Shown here: piece by piece, positions 17,677 through 26,921 of the stretch | How positions within the stretch are numbered: position 1 is the first letter of the stretch | How the letters are laid out: each line of letters starts with the position of its first letter | Source: Metabacillus crassostreae | Lineage (GTDB): Bacteria > Bacillota > Bacilli > Bacillales > Bacillaceae | Direction: 5' to 3' | DNA length: 64,000 bases | Assembly (NCBI RefSeq): GCF_016908395.1 | Contig: NZ_JAFBDU010000004.1 | Coordinates: forward strand, 62,001 to 126,000 | The notes under the pieces: generated by a model | Told to the model about the DNA's origin: nothing | The model's input: the letters and a program-made list of their open reading frames with translations, nothing else | Database searches by the model: none | Made by a program: the position numbers and the translations under genes

Positions 17677-18216
17677 ATGGAGTTAGGGAATGATAAGCTA
17701 GTTAAAAAAGCAATCAAGGGTAATAAAAAAGCCTTTGAACAGCTGATCAAGCTTTACTATGATCGAATTTATCGAACTGCATATCTTTATGTGCAAAATG
17801 AAGAAGACGCCTTGGATGTAGTTCAAGATGCGACATATCAAGCTTATATTAGTATACGTTCGTTAAAGCAACCAGAATATTTTATGACTTGGTTTACCAA
17901 AATCATCATTCGTTGTGCTGGTCAAATCCTAAAAAGAAGAAAAAATGTTGTGCCACTAACAGAAGAAACATTATCTAAGTTATCTGTAACAGATCAGTCA
18001 GATCATGACGAAACGATGCATCTTTTGAATGCAATTGGAGAGCTGAAAGAAAATTACCGTACAGCAATTATTTTGTTCTATTACTATGACTATTCTATTA
18101 AAACTATTAGTGAAATGATGGAGATTCCTGAAGGAACTGTCAAAACTTATTTGAGTAGGGGAAAAGCTAGTTTAAGAAAATCGTATAAAGAAGAGGGGGA
18201 CAAATGCCATGGATAA
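17677..18216 (+). CDS. ECF RNA polymerase sigma factor
   Basis: The protein of about 179 residues has sigma region 2 ([31 protein letters not shown], roughly residues 22-55) and region 4 (a [34 protein letters not shown] helix-turn-helix, roughly 128-165). It would direct RNA polymerase to stress-type promoters. The next gene encodes its anti-sigma factor and overlaps it by 8 bases. ATG at 17677 is preferred over the TTG at 17656, since AAAGGAG overlaps the latter. The subfamily (SigV, SigI-like and so on) cannot be named with confidence. Confidence 0.88.
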   Translation: MELGNDKLVKKAIKGNKKAFEQLIKLYYDRIYRTAYLYVQNEEDALDVVQDATYQAYISIRSLKQPEYFMTWFTKIIIRCAGQILKRRKNVVPLTEETLSKLSVTDQSDHDETMHLLNAIGELKENYRTAIILFYYYDYSIKTISEMMEIPEGTVKTYLSRGKASLRKSYKEEGDKCHG

Positions 18217-19621
18217 TAAGGAAATAAAAGGTGCGATTGATCAAATAAAAGTACCAAAAGAGAAGGTGTTTAACGCCATTGATAAAGGCTTACAAAAGTC
18301 TGAGCAGATGAGAAAAATGAAAAAGAAGGTTCTTGTTAGTTCAGTTGCTGTCGCTGCTCTTCTTGGTATAACTGTCGCTTCTGGCTTTTTTAATCCTACG
18401 ATGAACAAAGTATTAGCAAAAGCCCCCTTAATTGGCGGGATCTTTCAAGAGTTTGATGATTCAATAGGAATGGAACTTGCGAATCAGGATGCAGTGACTA
18501 AATTAAATCAATCTTTAACAAAAAATGGAGTGACTGTAAAACTAACAAGCACTTACTTTGATGGAAATGTTGTTTCAATAACCGGATTTGTAGATAAAAG
18601 CGTTGAAAAAGGAGATAACGAAATAGGTGAAGTTAGCTTTGATGTAAACTTCGAACATAATAAAGGGGATAACGATCCATGGCTTAATGGATTGTCAACA
18701 GACATTAAGGAAGTAGAGCAAGGATATAACTTTCAATGGAAAATGAATTATCCATATAAAACGATAAAGGAGGATGAATTTACTCTTCCTATAACTATTC
18801 ATTATATAAACGGTATAAAAGGTGAATGGAAGTTTAATATTCCAATTCAACAGGAAAAGACCAGTACAATATCTATTATGAAGGAGAAAGAATACCCAGA
18901 GGATGATGTTCAAATTCGAATAAAAGAAATTGATAACGCAAAAGCGTCATCTGCACTTATTTATGAGACTATCCAGAAATACAAGAACGATGATATTTAC
19001 ATACAAAAAGCAGTTGATGATCAAGGAAAGGTATATAGGTTGGGTAATGGAACATCGCTTGAGGAAACGGTACAAGAAGATGAATATCATAGTACCCTGA
19101 GAAGTGAGATGACTAAACTTAATTCAGATGTTTCTTCACTAACTTTTTATCCAATGCATTCAGTTGCAGACCAAAAGCAAAAAGTATTGGATGAAAAAAC
19201 TTTTACGTTAAATAGTGAACGGTTCGATTTAGGATTTCAAGTAAATGATATAACGAAAAAGGGAAAGGAACTTGTAATAGACTATCAATTTAAAGGTCTC
19301 TCAAAGAAATTGAGTGAACATGAGCTAGAGGTGTTTGAAAATAACTTACAATATAATTTATTGTTAGTGGATAAAAAGTATATAGATAAAATTAATCCTG
19401 AAAATCCAGTGCCACCTAAAAATCATAGCATCAGTCTAAACAAAGTGAAAACTATTAATAAAAAGACAGCCCACTTTCAATCTACATTCAATTTAGACGG
19501 AGAAGAAAAAATCATGGACTTTAAACTTGAAAACACAATTCTACAATTCAATTTCTCGAGCTTCTTCCCAGCTAAGGAATTACAACCATTTACTGTTGAT
19601 CTTCCAGTGGACAATAAATAA
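18209..19621 (+). CDS. DUF4179-type anti-sigma factor, membrane anchored
   Basis: The 470-residue protein has a short cytosolic N-terminus (about 1-45), one membrane helix ([19 protein letters not shown], about 44-62) and a large external part with a DUF4179 domain (about 45-135) and a C-terminal Ig-like domain (about 210-465). Such proteins hold a co-encoded ECF sigma factor at the membrane until a surface signal frees it. The gene overlaps the sigma gene by 8 bases, supporting translational coupling. The signal sensed is unknown. Confidence 0.82.
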   Translation: MDNKEIKGAIDQIKVPKEKVFNAIDKGLQKSEQMRKMKKKVLVSSVAVAALLGITVASGFFNPTMNKVLAKAPLIGGIFQEFDDSIGMELANQDAVTKLNQSLTKNGVTVKLTSTYFDGNVVSITGFVDKSVEKGDNEIGEVSFDVNFEHNKGDNDPWLNGLSTDIKEVEQGYNFQWKMNYPYKTIKEDEFTLPITIHYINGIKGEWKFNIPIQQEKTSTISIMKEKEYPEDDVQIRIKEIDNAKASSALIYETIQKYKNDDIYIQKAVDDQGKVYRLGNGTSLEETVQEDEYHSTLRSEMTKLNSDVSSLTFYPMHSVADQKQKVLDEKTFTLNSERFDLGFQVNDITKKGKELVIDYQFKGLSKKLSEHELEVFENNLQYNLLLVDKKYIDKINPENPVPPKNHSISLNKVKTINKKTAHFQSTFNLDGEEKIMDFKLENTILQFNFSSFFPAKELQPFTVDLPVDNK

Positions 19622-19690
19622 TCTCTGTAGCATCTCTTTTTGTTGATACCCACACTTTGGAAGTGGAGTACATGGTGTATATAACACTTG

Positions 19691-19727
19691 AGAAAGCCAA
19701 TCATAAAACAAAGATTAGGCTCTTTGT
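19691..19727 (+). terminator. Weak terminator after the sigma/anti-sigma pair
   Basis: AGCCAATC pairs with GATTAGGCT with one bulge, followed by CTTTG. The T run is short. Confidence 0.4.
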
Positions 19728-19952
19728 CTATCTAAAGGAATGATTTATTTGAACAAAGATATTTTAGATGTGTCAAGAAGAAATATATTAATAGAGTAAT
19801 AGTTAATAGTACTTTCTATTATTGAGACAGCTATATCCCAATCTCCATATATGTATTAAAGTAGAATAGGAAATATAAATATATACTATCAAATTTGAAG
19901 TTGTCTTTAACCGATTTAGTACATTACATCATAAGAAAAGGGAGTCGCATAA

Positions 19953-20969
19953 TTGAATAATTTAACTATTATTTTAATAGGTATGGGATTGGTTTTATTA
20001 CTTCTTTCTTTAATCCTATTAATATCAAAGATCGTTAAGAAAAACTTAGGAATTTCTAAAGGTATGGTAGCTCTACTGCTAACAGGGTTTGTTTTCATAA
20101 TTGCTGGTATAGGATTAATGCTACCTAATTTGAAGGAGAAAATAACGAGTGAAGTGCCGAAGGAAGTGTCAGTAGATACTACGATAGAAAATTCAAATCA
20201 TAATGAAGCAGAAGTAGTTAACAATGAAATCGAGCCACAGAGGATTGCTAGAAACTTGGTCAAAATAGAGATGGCAAAACAAGTTGGACTAAAAAACTGG
20301 GAAATTACTGAAAATAGAGTGACATCTGATCAGATTGTCAATAACATTGCTGACTATGATAAGCCTGTAGGAGACAAGAGAATCGTATGGGTTTCAGGTA
20401 ATGTAAAAGCTACTTCTGAAGATGGTATCACTGGTAACGTTGGCTATGAGCTTGAACTTTATCAAATGAAGGACGACGATAAATGGTATATAGGTAAGCA
20501 TATGGGAGTGTTAATCGACCTCGAAGTCACAGAGAAACCACTAGTAGAGGAAGATGAGAAATATTTTAGTAATAGTGAGGAGCTTCCGATACCTGAGGAA
20601 GCTAGTCAACCTGAAGAAGAGAAATCCATAAATGCAGGCAACGAAGAATTTGAATTTGTAGAGACTGATTTACTAGGAGCTTGGCATTGGGATGATGGTG
20701 AAGATTTCTACATGATTCTAAGGGACGATTTCACCTATAGTTATATTGAAGAAAAAGCAGGTTTTGTATCTGAAGGAACTTATACAATAGAGAAGGTTAA
20801 CAACCAATTTAAGGTTACTGTTCAATATATCACTGGTGAAAATAAGAGCATAATGCTTATTGATCTTATTGATAAAAACCATCTTGAAGGTAATGAAGAT
20901 GGATACAGTTGGAAGGCCTCGAGGATGAATCCTGAAGAAGCTGAGGGTATCTTAAACAAGATAAAGTAG
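19953..20969 (+). CDS. Membrane-anchored protein of unknown function with C-terminal beta domain
   Basis: The 338-residue product has two N-terminal hydrophobic helices (about 5-25 and 38-58), an acidic linker, a middle domain (about 95-195) with a YELELYQMKDDDKWYIGKHMG segment, a Glu-rich linker and a C-terminal domain (about 240-338). That last domain starts LLGAWHWDDGEDFYMIL and looks like the beta-barrel modules that begin with a G-x-W signature. The start is TTG at 19953, 8 bases after AAGGGAG. It stands alone. Function is not recognised; it probably acts at the outer face of the membrane. Confidence 0.65.
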   Translation: MNNLTIILIGMGLVLLLLSLILLISKIVKKNLGISKGMVALLLTGFVFIIAGIGLMLPNLKEKITSEVPKEVSVDTTIENSNHNEAEVVNNEIEPQRIARNLVKIEMAKQVGLKNWEITENRVTSDQIVNNIADYDKPVGDKRIVWVSGNVKATSEDGITGNVGYELELYQMKDDDKWYIGKHMGVLIDLEVTEKPLVEEDEKYFSNSEELPIPEEASQPEEEKSINAGNEEFEFVETDLLGAWHWDDGEDFYMILRDDFTYSYIEEKAGFVSEGTYTIEKVNNQFKVTVQYITGENKSIMLIDLIDKNHLEGNEDGYSWKASRMNPEEAEGILNKIK

Positions 20970-20984
20970 GTTACTTTTTCTAAT

Positions 20985-21068
20985 CAAGGCTGTTTTCGTA
21001 AGTTTTGTTGTTTTTAGAATACTGAAGGCAAGAACTCTGTATAAAGTCTAGTGGCATCTTTTCTTTTA
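20985..21068 (+). repeat. Dispersed intergenic repeat, family 2, plus-strand copy
   Basis: An 84-base stretch that matches, as an inverted copy, 22409-22493. Shared blocks include CTGTTTT, AATAC, AGGCAA, CTGTAT, AAG, CTAGTGGCATCTTTTCTT. The two copies bracket the araC-type gene and its flanks. Confidence 0.7.
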
Positions 21069-21223
21069 CGGATCGCACCTTTTATTCGATAACACACCGG
21101 TTCTAACAAATAAAGACGGCAATTAGCAACAATCTTTCAGAAAAGAGCCTTTATCAAACGCTTCTTATGGATAGCTCATGAATAGGCCCATTTAACGGAT
21201 AGTTGTTATTCTCCATAATAATA

Positions 21224-21267
21224 CAAAAAAAGCTCTGACCTTTAGTTAAGGATTCAGAGTTTTTTTG
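21224..21267. terminator. Terminator shared by the AraC gene and its convergent neighbour
   Basis: AAAAAAAGCTCTGA and TTCAGAGTTTTTTT form a hairpin with A and T runs on both sides, usable in both directions. Confidence 0.8.
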
Positions 21268-21369
21268 ATACGGAAAGACAGTAGCATGTTCCAGCTTAAC
21301 GTGAAAAGTTTATCATTCTGGCCGAACTGAAAATGTTGATAGCTGTTTCTCACTTTACTGAAAATTAAT

Positions 21370-22239
21370 CTAGATCACTTGATGCGAAAGTCGATACTGA
21401 TGTGGTGTTGTTCCTATGGTTTTTTTAAATAAATGGATGAAATAAGACACATTTCCAATCCCTACTTGCTCGCCGATTAATTCAACAGAGTCATTCGTCA
21501 TTTGTAGTAAGTGACATGCTTGCTTGATTCTACGAACAGTTAAGTATTCTGTTAGGTTACTGCCGGTTTCGCGCTTGAATATCCGAGAAACATAGGCCTT
21601 TGATAAATGAAGCTCAGATGATAGCTTCTCCAAGTCAAAGGTTTCCATATAGTGATTTTCGATCCAGCTCATGATTGTTTCCGAATATCGAAGTGAACGT
21701 AATTTAGTATGCTGAAGGGAGGGTTCTAGTTCTTGAGTGTTGACACGAATGCAAGAGAGGATTTGCATAAGAAAAAGCTGACCATCCTCCTCCCAGTTAT
21801 TCGTTGTAATGGATGAATCAAATGCTTTAAACATCTCTGCAACATAATCGAAACGATCTGATAAATCAAATGCTTGTTTTTCATCTATACCATTTTGTAA
21901 TCGATGAAATAAGGTATGAAGCCCTGGAAATGAGTGTAGATTTTTTCCTTGGGAAATTGGATCAAAATGAAGAATGCTACGTTCATATGGAGTTTGATGT
22001 GATACTTCAACATGTACTTTATGTAATTGAAAGGGTTGGAAAAAGAAAAGCATCCCTGGTTTGATATCGTAGGTTTGTTGATTAACAATAACACGTCCTT
22101 GTCCACGATGAACAAATAAAAATTCACAGCCTTGATGCCAGTGGTAGAATCCTCTAAAGTTGTGATCTGATATTAGACGATAAATCCAATGAAATGGCTT
22201 TATATCATCAAACAAAATTGCTTCAAATAAACGATTCAT
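21370..22239 (-). CDS. AraC-family transcription regulator with N-terminal cupin sensor
   Basis: The 289-residue protein has an AraC-type cupin domain (about residues 15-100, with HWHQGCEFLFVHRGQGRV and PGMLFFFQP) and two helix-turn-helix motifs (about 190-285, with LSKAYVSRIFKRETGSNLTEYL and GIGNVSYFIHLFKKTIGTTP). It lies divergent to the GH88 and DUF2264 genes, so it most likely activates them in response to a glycan-derived sugar. A clear AGGAGGGG precedes the ATG. The ligand is not known. Confidence 0.88.
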   Translation of the reverse strand: MNRLFEAILFDDIKPFHWIYRLISDHNFRGFYHWHQGCEFLFVHRGQGRVIVNQQTYDIKPGMLFFFQPFQLHKVHVEVSHQTPYERSILHFDPISQGKNLHSFPGLHTLFHRLQNGIDEKQAFDLSDRFDYVAEMFKAFDSSITTNNWEEDGQLFLMQILSCIRVNTQELEPSLQHTKLRSLRYSETIMSWIENHYMETFDLEKLSSELHLSKAYVSRIFKRETGSNLTEYLTVRRIKQACHLLQMTNDSVELIGEQVGIGNVSYFIHLFKKTIGTTPHQYRLSHQVI

Positions 22240-22371
22240 ACTACCCCTCCTAACAGAACAACAGAACTATATTATTAGTTATTATACAACAACTTTTCAT
22301 GTATGAGCGAAGTTATACTGTAGATATGCCTCTTTTCTGACCGATTGTTGCTATGTAAAATAATTTGGAAT

Positions 22372-22388
22372 GAAAACAGTGTTTTTCC
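22372..22388. promoter_or_regulatory. Inverted repeat in the araC/GH88 divergent region
   Basis: GAAAAC and GTTTTTC form a small palindrome between the divergent genes and could be a regulator site. The support is a single short repeat. Confidence 0.25.
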
Positions 22389-22408
22389 ACTATAAGGGTA
22401 CCATTTTT

Positions 22409-22493
22409 TGAAGAAAAGATGCCACTAGGCTTAATACAGTGCTGATTGCCTCGGGTATTGAAAAGCAAAAAAGTTTGCTAAAACAGTCTTAGA
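22409..22493 (-). repeat. Dispersed intergenic repeat, family 2, minus-strand copy
   Basis: Inverted copy of the element at 20985-21068, ending 26 bases before the GH88 start codon. It therefore forms the leader of the GH88 transcript. Confidence 0.7.
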
Positions 22494-22519
22494 TAGTAAC
22501 GCGAAATAGGAGGGAAATC

Positions 22520-23632
22520 ATGTATAACTTAAATCAACAAGAACTATTAAAAAAGCTTGAAGCAAAAGTTGAGCGTATGGTTGATCAAATCGGGGATAAA
22601 TCACCACATGTAGCAAGAACTGACGGAGTGTATGATGATATGCCTCATTCTTGGTGGACATCAGGATTTTGGCCAGGTATGTTGTGGGTTCTTTATGATA
22701 TGACAGACAATGAAAAATTCAAGAGTGCGGCGATGGATTGGGATGAGAAATTACAAAAGTGCTTTTCTGAGCATTCTATTAAAGTGGACCATGATGTTGG
22801 CTTTCAGTTCTTATTAACTGCTGTGTTAAAGCATGAAATCCTTAAAAGCGAGAGTGGACTTGGAATTGGATTGGAAGCATCAAACTATTTAGCGGGTCGT
22901 TTTAACCCGGTCGGGAAATTTATTCGTGCTTGGAACGGAGATAAAATAGGTTGGGCAATTATCGATTGTATGATGAATCTTTCTCTATTATTCTGGGCAA
23001 GTCGTGTAACTGGAGATCCACGTTATAAACATATTGCTACTCTTCATGCTGATACAATATTACAGCATGGAATTCGAGAAGATGGATCAGTTTGTCATAT
23101 TTTATCATTTGATCCTGATACAGGTGATTTTATTGAATCTATTGGTGGTCAAGGGCATGGACCTGATTCTGCGTGGAGTAGAGGAAATGCATGGGCGATT
23201 TATGGCTTTGCTAATACGTACCGACATACAGGAGATTACCGTTATTTACAAGCTGCCAAAAGAGTTGCACATCATTTTATAGCTGGTCTTCCAGAAGATT
23301 ATGTTCCGTATTGGGATTTCCGATTAAATTCATTAGAAAATGAACCTAGAGATAGTTCTGCTGCTGCGATTGCCGCTTCTGGATTGCTGGAAATTGCAGA
23401 TATGGTACCTAGTAATGAAAAACGATTATATGAGGATGCTGCAACAAATATATTAACCTCTTTAACTGAAAATTATGGAACGTGGGATACACCAGAGCAT
23501 CAAGGAATTTTGGTTGGAGGTACAGGAAATAAGCCAGTTGATGAGAATATAAATGCTTCACTCATATATGGTGATTATTACTATGTTGAAGCTATCGCTA
23601 AATTAAATGGTTGGAAACGACGGATTTTTTAA
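22520..23632 (+). CDS. GH88 unsaturated glucuronyl hydrolase
   Basis: The 370-residue protein has the GH88 six-hairpin fold signatures: WWTSGFWPGMLW (about 45-56), DHDVGFQF (about 93-100) with the first catalytic Asp, GWAIIDCMMNL (about 149-159) with the second, GHGPDSAWSRGNAWAIYGF (about 212-230) and RDSSAAAIAASGL (about 276-288). These enzymes hydrolyse the unsaturated uronic acid left at chain ends after a polysaccharide lyase has cut, in the cytosol. No signal peptide is present, which agrees. The next gene follows after 51 bases. Whether the substrate comes from glycosaminoglycans, gellan, xanthan or plant glucuronan is not decided. Confidence 0.9.
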   Translation: MYNLNQQELLKKLEAKVERMVDQIGDKSPHVARTDGVYDDMPHSWWTSGFWPGMLWVLYDMTDNEKFKSAAMDWDEKLQKCFSEHSIKVDHDVGFQFLLTAVLKHEILKSESGLGIGLEASNYLAGRFNPVGKFIRAWNGDKIGWAIIDCMMNLSLLFWASRVTGDPRYKHIATLHADTILQHGIREDGSVCHILSFDPDTGDFIESIGGQGHGPDSAWSRGNAWAIYGFANTYRHTGDYRYLQAAKRVAHHFIAGLPEDYVPYWDFRLNSLENEPRDSSAAAIAASGLLEIADMVPSNEKRLYEDAATNILTSLTENYGTWDTPEHQGILVGGTGNKPVDENINASLIYGDYYYVEAIAKLNGWKRRIF

Positions 23633-23683
23633 TTTCTAAAAAAGAGTTTCATAGAAATCCATAAAATAGTTTGGGGGGATAAG

Positions 23684-24835
23684 ATGGTTTCGTTACAAAT
23701 TAACGACCGAAAGTTCTGGCTTGATAATATGTTAAAAATAGCAAACCCTGTGTTACTTTATTTGAAAAATAGAACATTAAAACAAGACATGCCAGTAGAA
23801 ATGAAAGAAGGAACATATCGTGAAAAATTTTCACATCTTGAGGCACTTTCTCGTTTATTAGTCGGAATGGCACCATGGTTAGAAAGAGAAAGTGAAGATC
23901 AAGAGGAAGAAAAGCTACGTTTAATGTATTGTGAACTTACTAGAGAAGCAATTGATGCGGGAACAGATCCGAATTCACCGGATTATATGAACTTTATAGA
24001 TGATTTTCAACCTATCGTTGATACTGCTTTTCTTGCTCATGCAATCTTAAGAGCGCCAAACGAATTGTGGGAAAAACTTGATAATAGGGTTCAACAAAAC
24101 GTGTTACAAGCGATAAAAGCTACACGTACAAGAAAGCCTGTTTTTTCTAATTGGTTATTGTTTTCTGCAATCATCGAAGCATTTTTATATAAAGTGGGCG
24201 AAAAAAGCTGGGACCAGATGAGAATAGATTATGCAATCAACCAGTTTGATCAATGGTACTTAGGAGACGGGATCTACAGTGATGGCCCAGAATATCACCA
24301 TGATTATTACAACAGCTTTGTTATTCACCCTATGTTAGTGGATTTGATTGAAACAGTGGGAGATGAATATAGAGAGTGGGCAATACTTAAGGATACGATT
24401 ATCAAAAGATCTCAGAGATATGCTGTTATTCAGGAGCGAACGATTTCACCTGAGGGAACTTTTCCACCAGTCGGCAGATCTCTCGCTTATCGATTTGGAG
24501 TATTTCAATCTTTAGCGCAACATGCACTTCGTAAAGACTTGCCAAACGAACTTCCTCCTGCCCAGGTGAGAAGTGCTTTAACAGAAGTGATAAAAAGAAC
24601 TCTTCAGTCTCCCGGCACGTTTATGGAATCCGGTTGGCTTACGATTGGCTTTTGTGGACATCAACCAGACATAGGTGAAGGATATATATCAACAGGTAGT
24701 CTCTATTTATGTACAACAGGATTTTTACCTTTGGGATTACCAGGTTCAGATCCATTTTGGAGTGATCCACCAATGGAATGGACAGCGAAAAGGGCTTGGT
24801 CGGGGAAGGACTTTTTAATAGATTCTGCTTATTAG
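23684..24835 (+). CDS. DUF2264-family protein, probable glycan-processing enzyme
   Basis: The 383-residue protein matches the DUF2264 pattern: a helical barrel with SHLEALSRLLVGMAPWLE near residues 49-66, FSNWLLFSAIIEAFL near 150-164, DGIYSDGPEYHHDYYNSFVIHPML near 195-218 and PVGRSLAYRFG near 267-277. Members often sit in polysaccharide-use gene clusters, but the reaction is not well established. It has no signal peptide. It follows the GH88 gene after 51 bases with its own GGGGGGA ribosome binding site, so the two are probably one operon for uronic-acid glycans. Confidence 0.82.
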   Translation: MVSLQINDRKFWLDNMLKIANPVLLYLKNRTLKQDMPVEMKEGTYREKFSHLEALSRLLVGMAPWLERESEDQEEEKLRLMYCELTREAIDAGTDPNSPDYMNFIDDFQPIVDTAFLAHAILRAPNELWEKLDNRVQQNVLQAIKATRTRKPVFSNWLLFSAIIEAFLYKVGEKSWDQMRIDYAINQFDQWYLGDGIYSDGPEYHHDYYNSFVIHPMLVDLIETVGDEYREWAILKDTIIKRSQRYAVIQERTISPEGTFPPVGRSLAYRFGVFQSLAQHALRKDLPNELPPAQVRSALTEVIKRTLQSPGTFMESGWLTIGFCGHQPDIGEGYISTGSLYLCTTGFLPLGLPGSDPFWSDPPMEWTAKRAWSGKDFLIDSAY

Positions 24836-24878
24836 GATCGTTTTTTCTGATTTATGTTTTATATATATTGTTTCAATC

Positions 24879-24910
24879 AAGCTTAATCTTAACCGGATTG
24901 AGCTTTTTTT
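24879..24910 (+). terminator. Terminator of the GH88-DUF2264 operon
   Basis: AAGCTTAATC pairs with GATTGAGCTT and is followed by seven Ts. Confidence 0.8.
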
Positions 24911-24978
24911 CTTCCTAAAAAAAATTTTACGAGAATTATATTGTCTTGATATAATTTCTTTAAAAAAGGGATATGATG

Positions 24979-25158
24979 ATGGCAACTAGAAAAAATGATG
25001 CTGCTTGGTTAGAAGCAAAAAAGCAGTGTTGGTTAAATCAGAATGATATTCAAATGGCAAAGGAACTCGGTATGTCACCTAAACAGCAATGGAAAGCACC
25101 TGTAAAGGATTGGATTCATGATTTATATGAAAAGCTATTTGGAAGTTTTAAAAAGTGA
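24979..25158 (+). CDS. Small conserved protein of unknown function
   Basis: A 59-residue soluble protein, MATRKNDAAWLEAKKQC, with a MAKELGMSPK segment and a basic amphipathic end (WIHDLYEKLFGSFKK). The EAKKxC, N-x-x-x-IxMAKELG and W-x-x-P-V-x-x-[FW]-I-x-x-L-Y-x-x-x-F-G pattern recurs in small proteins of Firmicutes as far as I can recall. Three ATGs occur in a row; the third (24979) is best spaced from AAAAAAGGG. Function unknown. Confidence 0.7.
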   Translation: MATRKNDAAWLEAKKQCWLNQNDIQMAKELGMSPKQQWKAPVKDWIHDLYEKLFGSFKK

Positions 25159-25220
25159 TGAGCTCGAAATAACTGCTGAGAAATAATTTAAAAATAACAT
25201 TGCACGTGAGGTGTTTACTT

Positions 25221-25982
25221 ATGAAAACTGAAGAAAAAACTAGTTTGTCTACAGAGGAAATTAAAGCTATTTTAAGAGCTGCTGATGAAATCATAGCTGA
25301 AGGAGGTCGCACACTTCTTGCTAAAATTTTAAAAGGCTCTCGCGAGAAAAAGGTTTTACAATTGAAATTAGATAGAAACCCAAGCTATGGTTTTTTCAAA
25401 TCTGAAACATTAGATAACGTGATGGAGAAAATTGATTGGATGATTGATTATGATTTCTTAGATATTCATTATCGTGGAAAATTACCAATGATCATTTTTA
25501 CAGACAGAGGCTGGGAAATCGAGGCTGATCAACGTACGGACGAGCTTTTAACAGAATGGCGAGAATGGTTGAAACAAGATATAACTAGCCCGGATATGAA
25601 TTATCTAAAAGATAGAAATAGACCAATGATTCTACTATTTCTTGAAAAAGTTAAAGAAACGAGAGATAAAGATTTTATTCCATATTTGAAGCTGTGGAAA
25701 GATATTGAATACAAAAAATTAAAAGAGGCAATTAACCATACGATCAATTCATTAGAGATGGATGAACGATTGAATGAGCAAAACATGAAAGATAGAAAGA
25801 AATCGATAGATGAGGCTTTAAAAGGTGCTCCACCTGAGGATCTTTTGTTAAAATGCTGGGAATGTGGAGATCGTTTTACGTTTAGTATAGGAGAGCAAAA
25901 ATTTTATAAACAAAGAAGGTTTGAGTTACCCAAAAGATGTACTAGTTGCCGAGAACAACGGTATGAAGAATATATCATGTGA
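25221..25982 (+). CDS. RQC-like winged-helix and zinc-ribbon DNA-binding protein
   Basis: The 253-residue protein has an N-terminal domain (about 8-110) resembling the winged RQC domain of RecQ helicases, with SYGFFKSETLDNVMEKIDWMIDYDFL and LPMIIFTDRGWEIE. A helical middle follows, and a C-terminal zinc ribbon has two CxxC knuckles (CWEC and CTSC, about 222-247). It looks like the small RQC-minor-type proteins of Bacillaceae, which probably bind DNA or RNA; the role is unknown. ATG at 25221 is chosen because GTGAGGTG stands 7 bases before it. Confidence 0.75.
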   Translation: MKTEEKTSLSTEEIKAILRAADEIIAEGGRTLLAKILKGSREKKVLQLKLDRNPSYGFFKSETLDNVMEKIDWMIDYDFLDIHYRGKLPMIIFTDRGWEIEADQRTDELLTEWREWLKQDITSPDMNYLKDRNRPMILLFLEKVKETRDKDFIPYLKLWKDIEYKKLKEAINHTINSLEMDERLNEQNMKDRKKSIDEALKGAPPEDLLLKCWECGDRFTFSIGEQKFYKQRRFELPKRCTSCREQRYEEYIM

Positions 25983-26050
25983 TTAACTTGGAAAATGTTT
26001 GTTTAATATCATGCTTAGTATGGGCTATTGCCTAGTATATGTTATTTGAA

Positions 26051-26080
26051 GTAGGAGCCAGATTAGGTTTCTACTTTTTT
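26051..26080 (+). terminator. Terminator of the zinc-ribbon protein gene
   Basis: GTAGGAGCC pairs with GGTTTCTAC (two wobble pairs) and six Ts follow. Confidence 0.75.
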
Positions 26081-26860
26081 AGTTGGAGTAAAATTGGGAG
26101 GGGTATTTAAAATCGAAACAACAACCAGGTACGAAAATAAAAGCTGCTATAAAGAATAGAGTAAATGTAATACTTGAGATAATAAGACGTCTACTCTATT
26201 CATCTAACTCATTTTTACAGCTTTCTAGCTTTATTGAAAAGTTAACAGGAAATTATAAAGATAATGTTAATTTAATGTAATTTCCTTCATTCTATGGAAT
26301 ATGGTCCTAAATCGAAGGATCAAGGATAAGGCATCCTATTTTAATTAGGGATTTAGTTGCATTTAAGATATGTTTACTAGCTAAAACGGAATCTAGTAAA
26401 AAGTAAGAGAGTAAGATGGTCCTAAGGATTTTGTTTAGGAACGACAAAATGACCTATATTAATTATTAATATATTTTTAAAATTGTAAAGATAATGTGAA
26501 TAGTGTCAATAAAGAAACAAATTTAGGGAAAATACCTTTTCAATGAGAGAAACGGCTTTGTGTATATGATAGAATGCTATTTTGTTTTAATTACTAGTGA
26601 GTTACAAAAGTTTGAAAACTATTCATTTTTAATAAAAGAATGATAGGTAGAATGCAGTGCTAGTAACGCTTACGTCCAGTATATTTTAATAGTATTTACC
26701 AAGAAATTAGCTAAAGTCATGCTAGTTTGAAAGTAAATTACAAGTAAATATTGTTTACTTAAAATTAACACAAAATGGATCATCCTAAGTTATTTGAAGA
26801 AAATAGAAGGAAATTAGAGAAAACGGTCCTTCTGGAAGAATAATTGTCAATTTTTAAGGT
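26081..26860. other. Long intergenic region upstream of the fibre operon
   Basis: Nearly 800 A+T-rich bases without a clear gene. At 26096-26103 a strong GGGAGGGG ribosome binding site precedes an open frame of about 57 codons (26107-26280) that begins with TTA, not a start codon; its product would read KSKQQPGTKIKAAIKNR and end NYKDNVNLM. It may be a broken small gene. ATGGTCCTAA occurs twice (about 26302 and 26417). Nothing else could be identified. Confidence 0.4.
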
Positions 26861-26889
26861 TTTCCATGTGATGTGGAAATTTCTATAAT
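26861..26889 (+). promoter_or_regulatory. Candidate sigma-A promoter of the fibre operon
   Basis: TATAAT at 26884-26889 is a perfect minus-10. TTTCCA at 26861-26866, 17 bases upstream, matches four of six minus-35 bases. The spacer contains an inverted repeat, TTTCCA and TGGAAA (26861-26879), which may be a regulator site. Transcription would begin near 26897, giving a leader of about 185 bases. Confidence 0.55.
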
Positions 26890-26900
26890 GCAGTTGTGGT

Positions 26901-26916
26901 GTTCTTTGTTGAGAAC
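26901..26916. promoter_or_regulatory. SinR-like operator 1
   Basis: The palindrome GTTCTTTGTTGAGAAC has the same 16-base layout (GTTCT, six bases, AGAAC) as the SinR operators of B. subtilis eps and tapA, and GTTCTTT fits the GTTCTYT half-site. It lies just after the likely transcription start, where bound repressor would block the promoter. Confidence 0.6.
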
Positions 26917-26921
26917 GTTTA

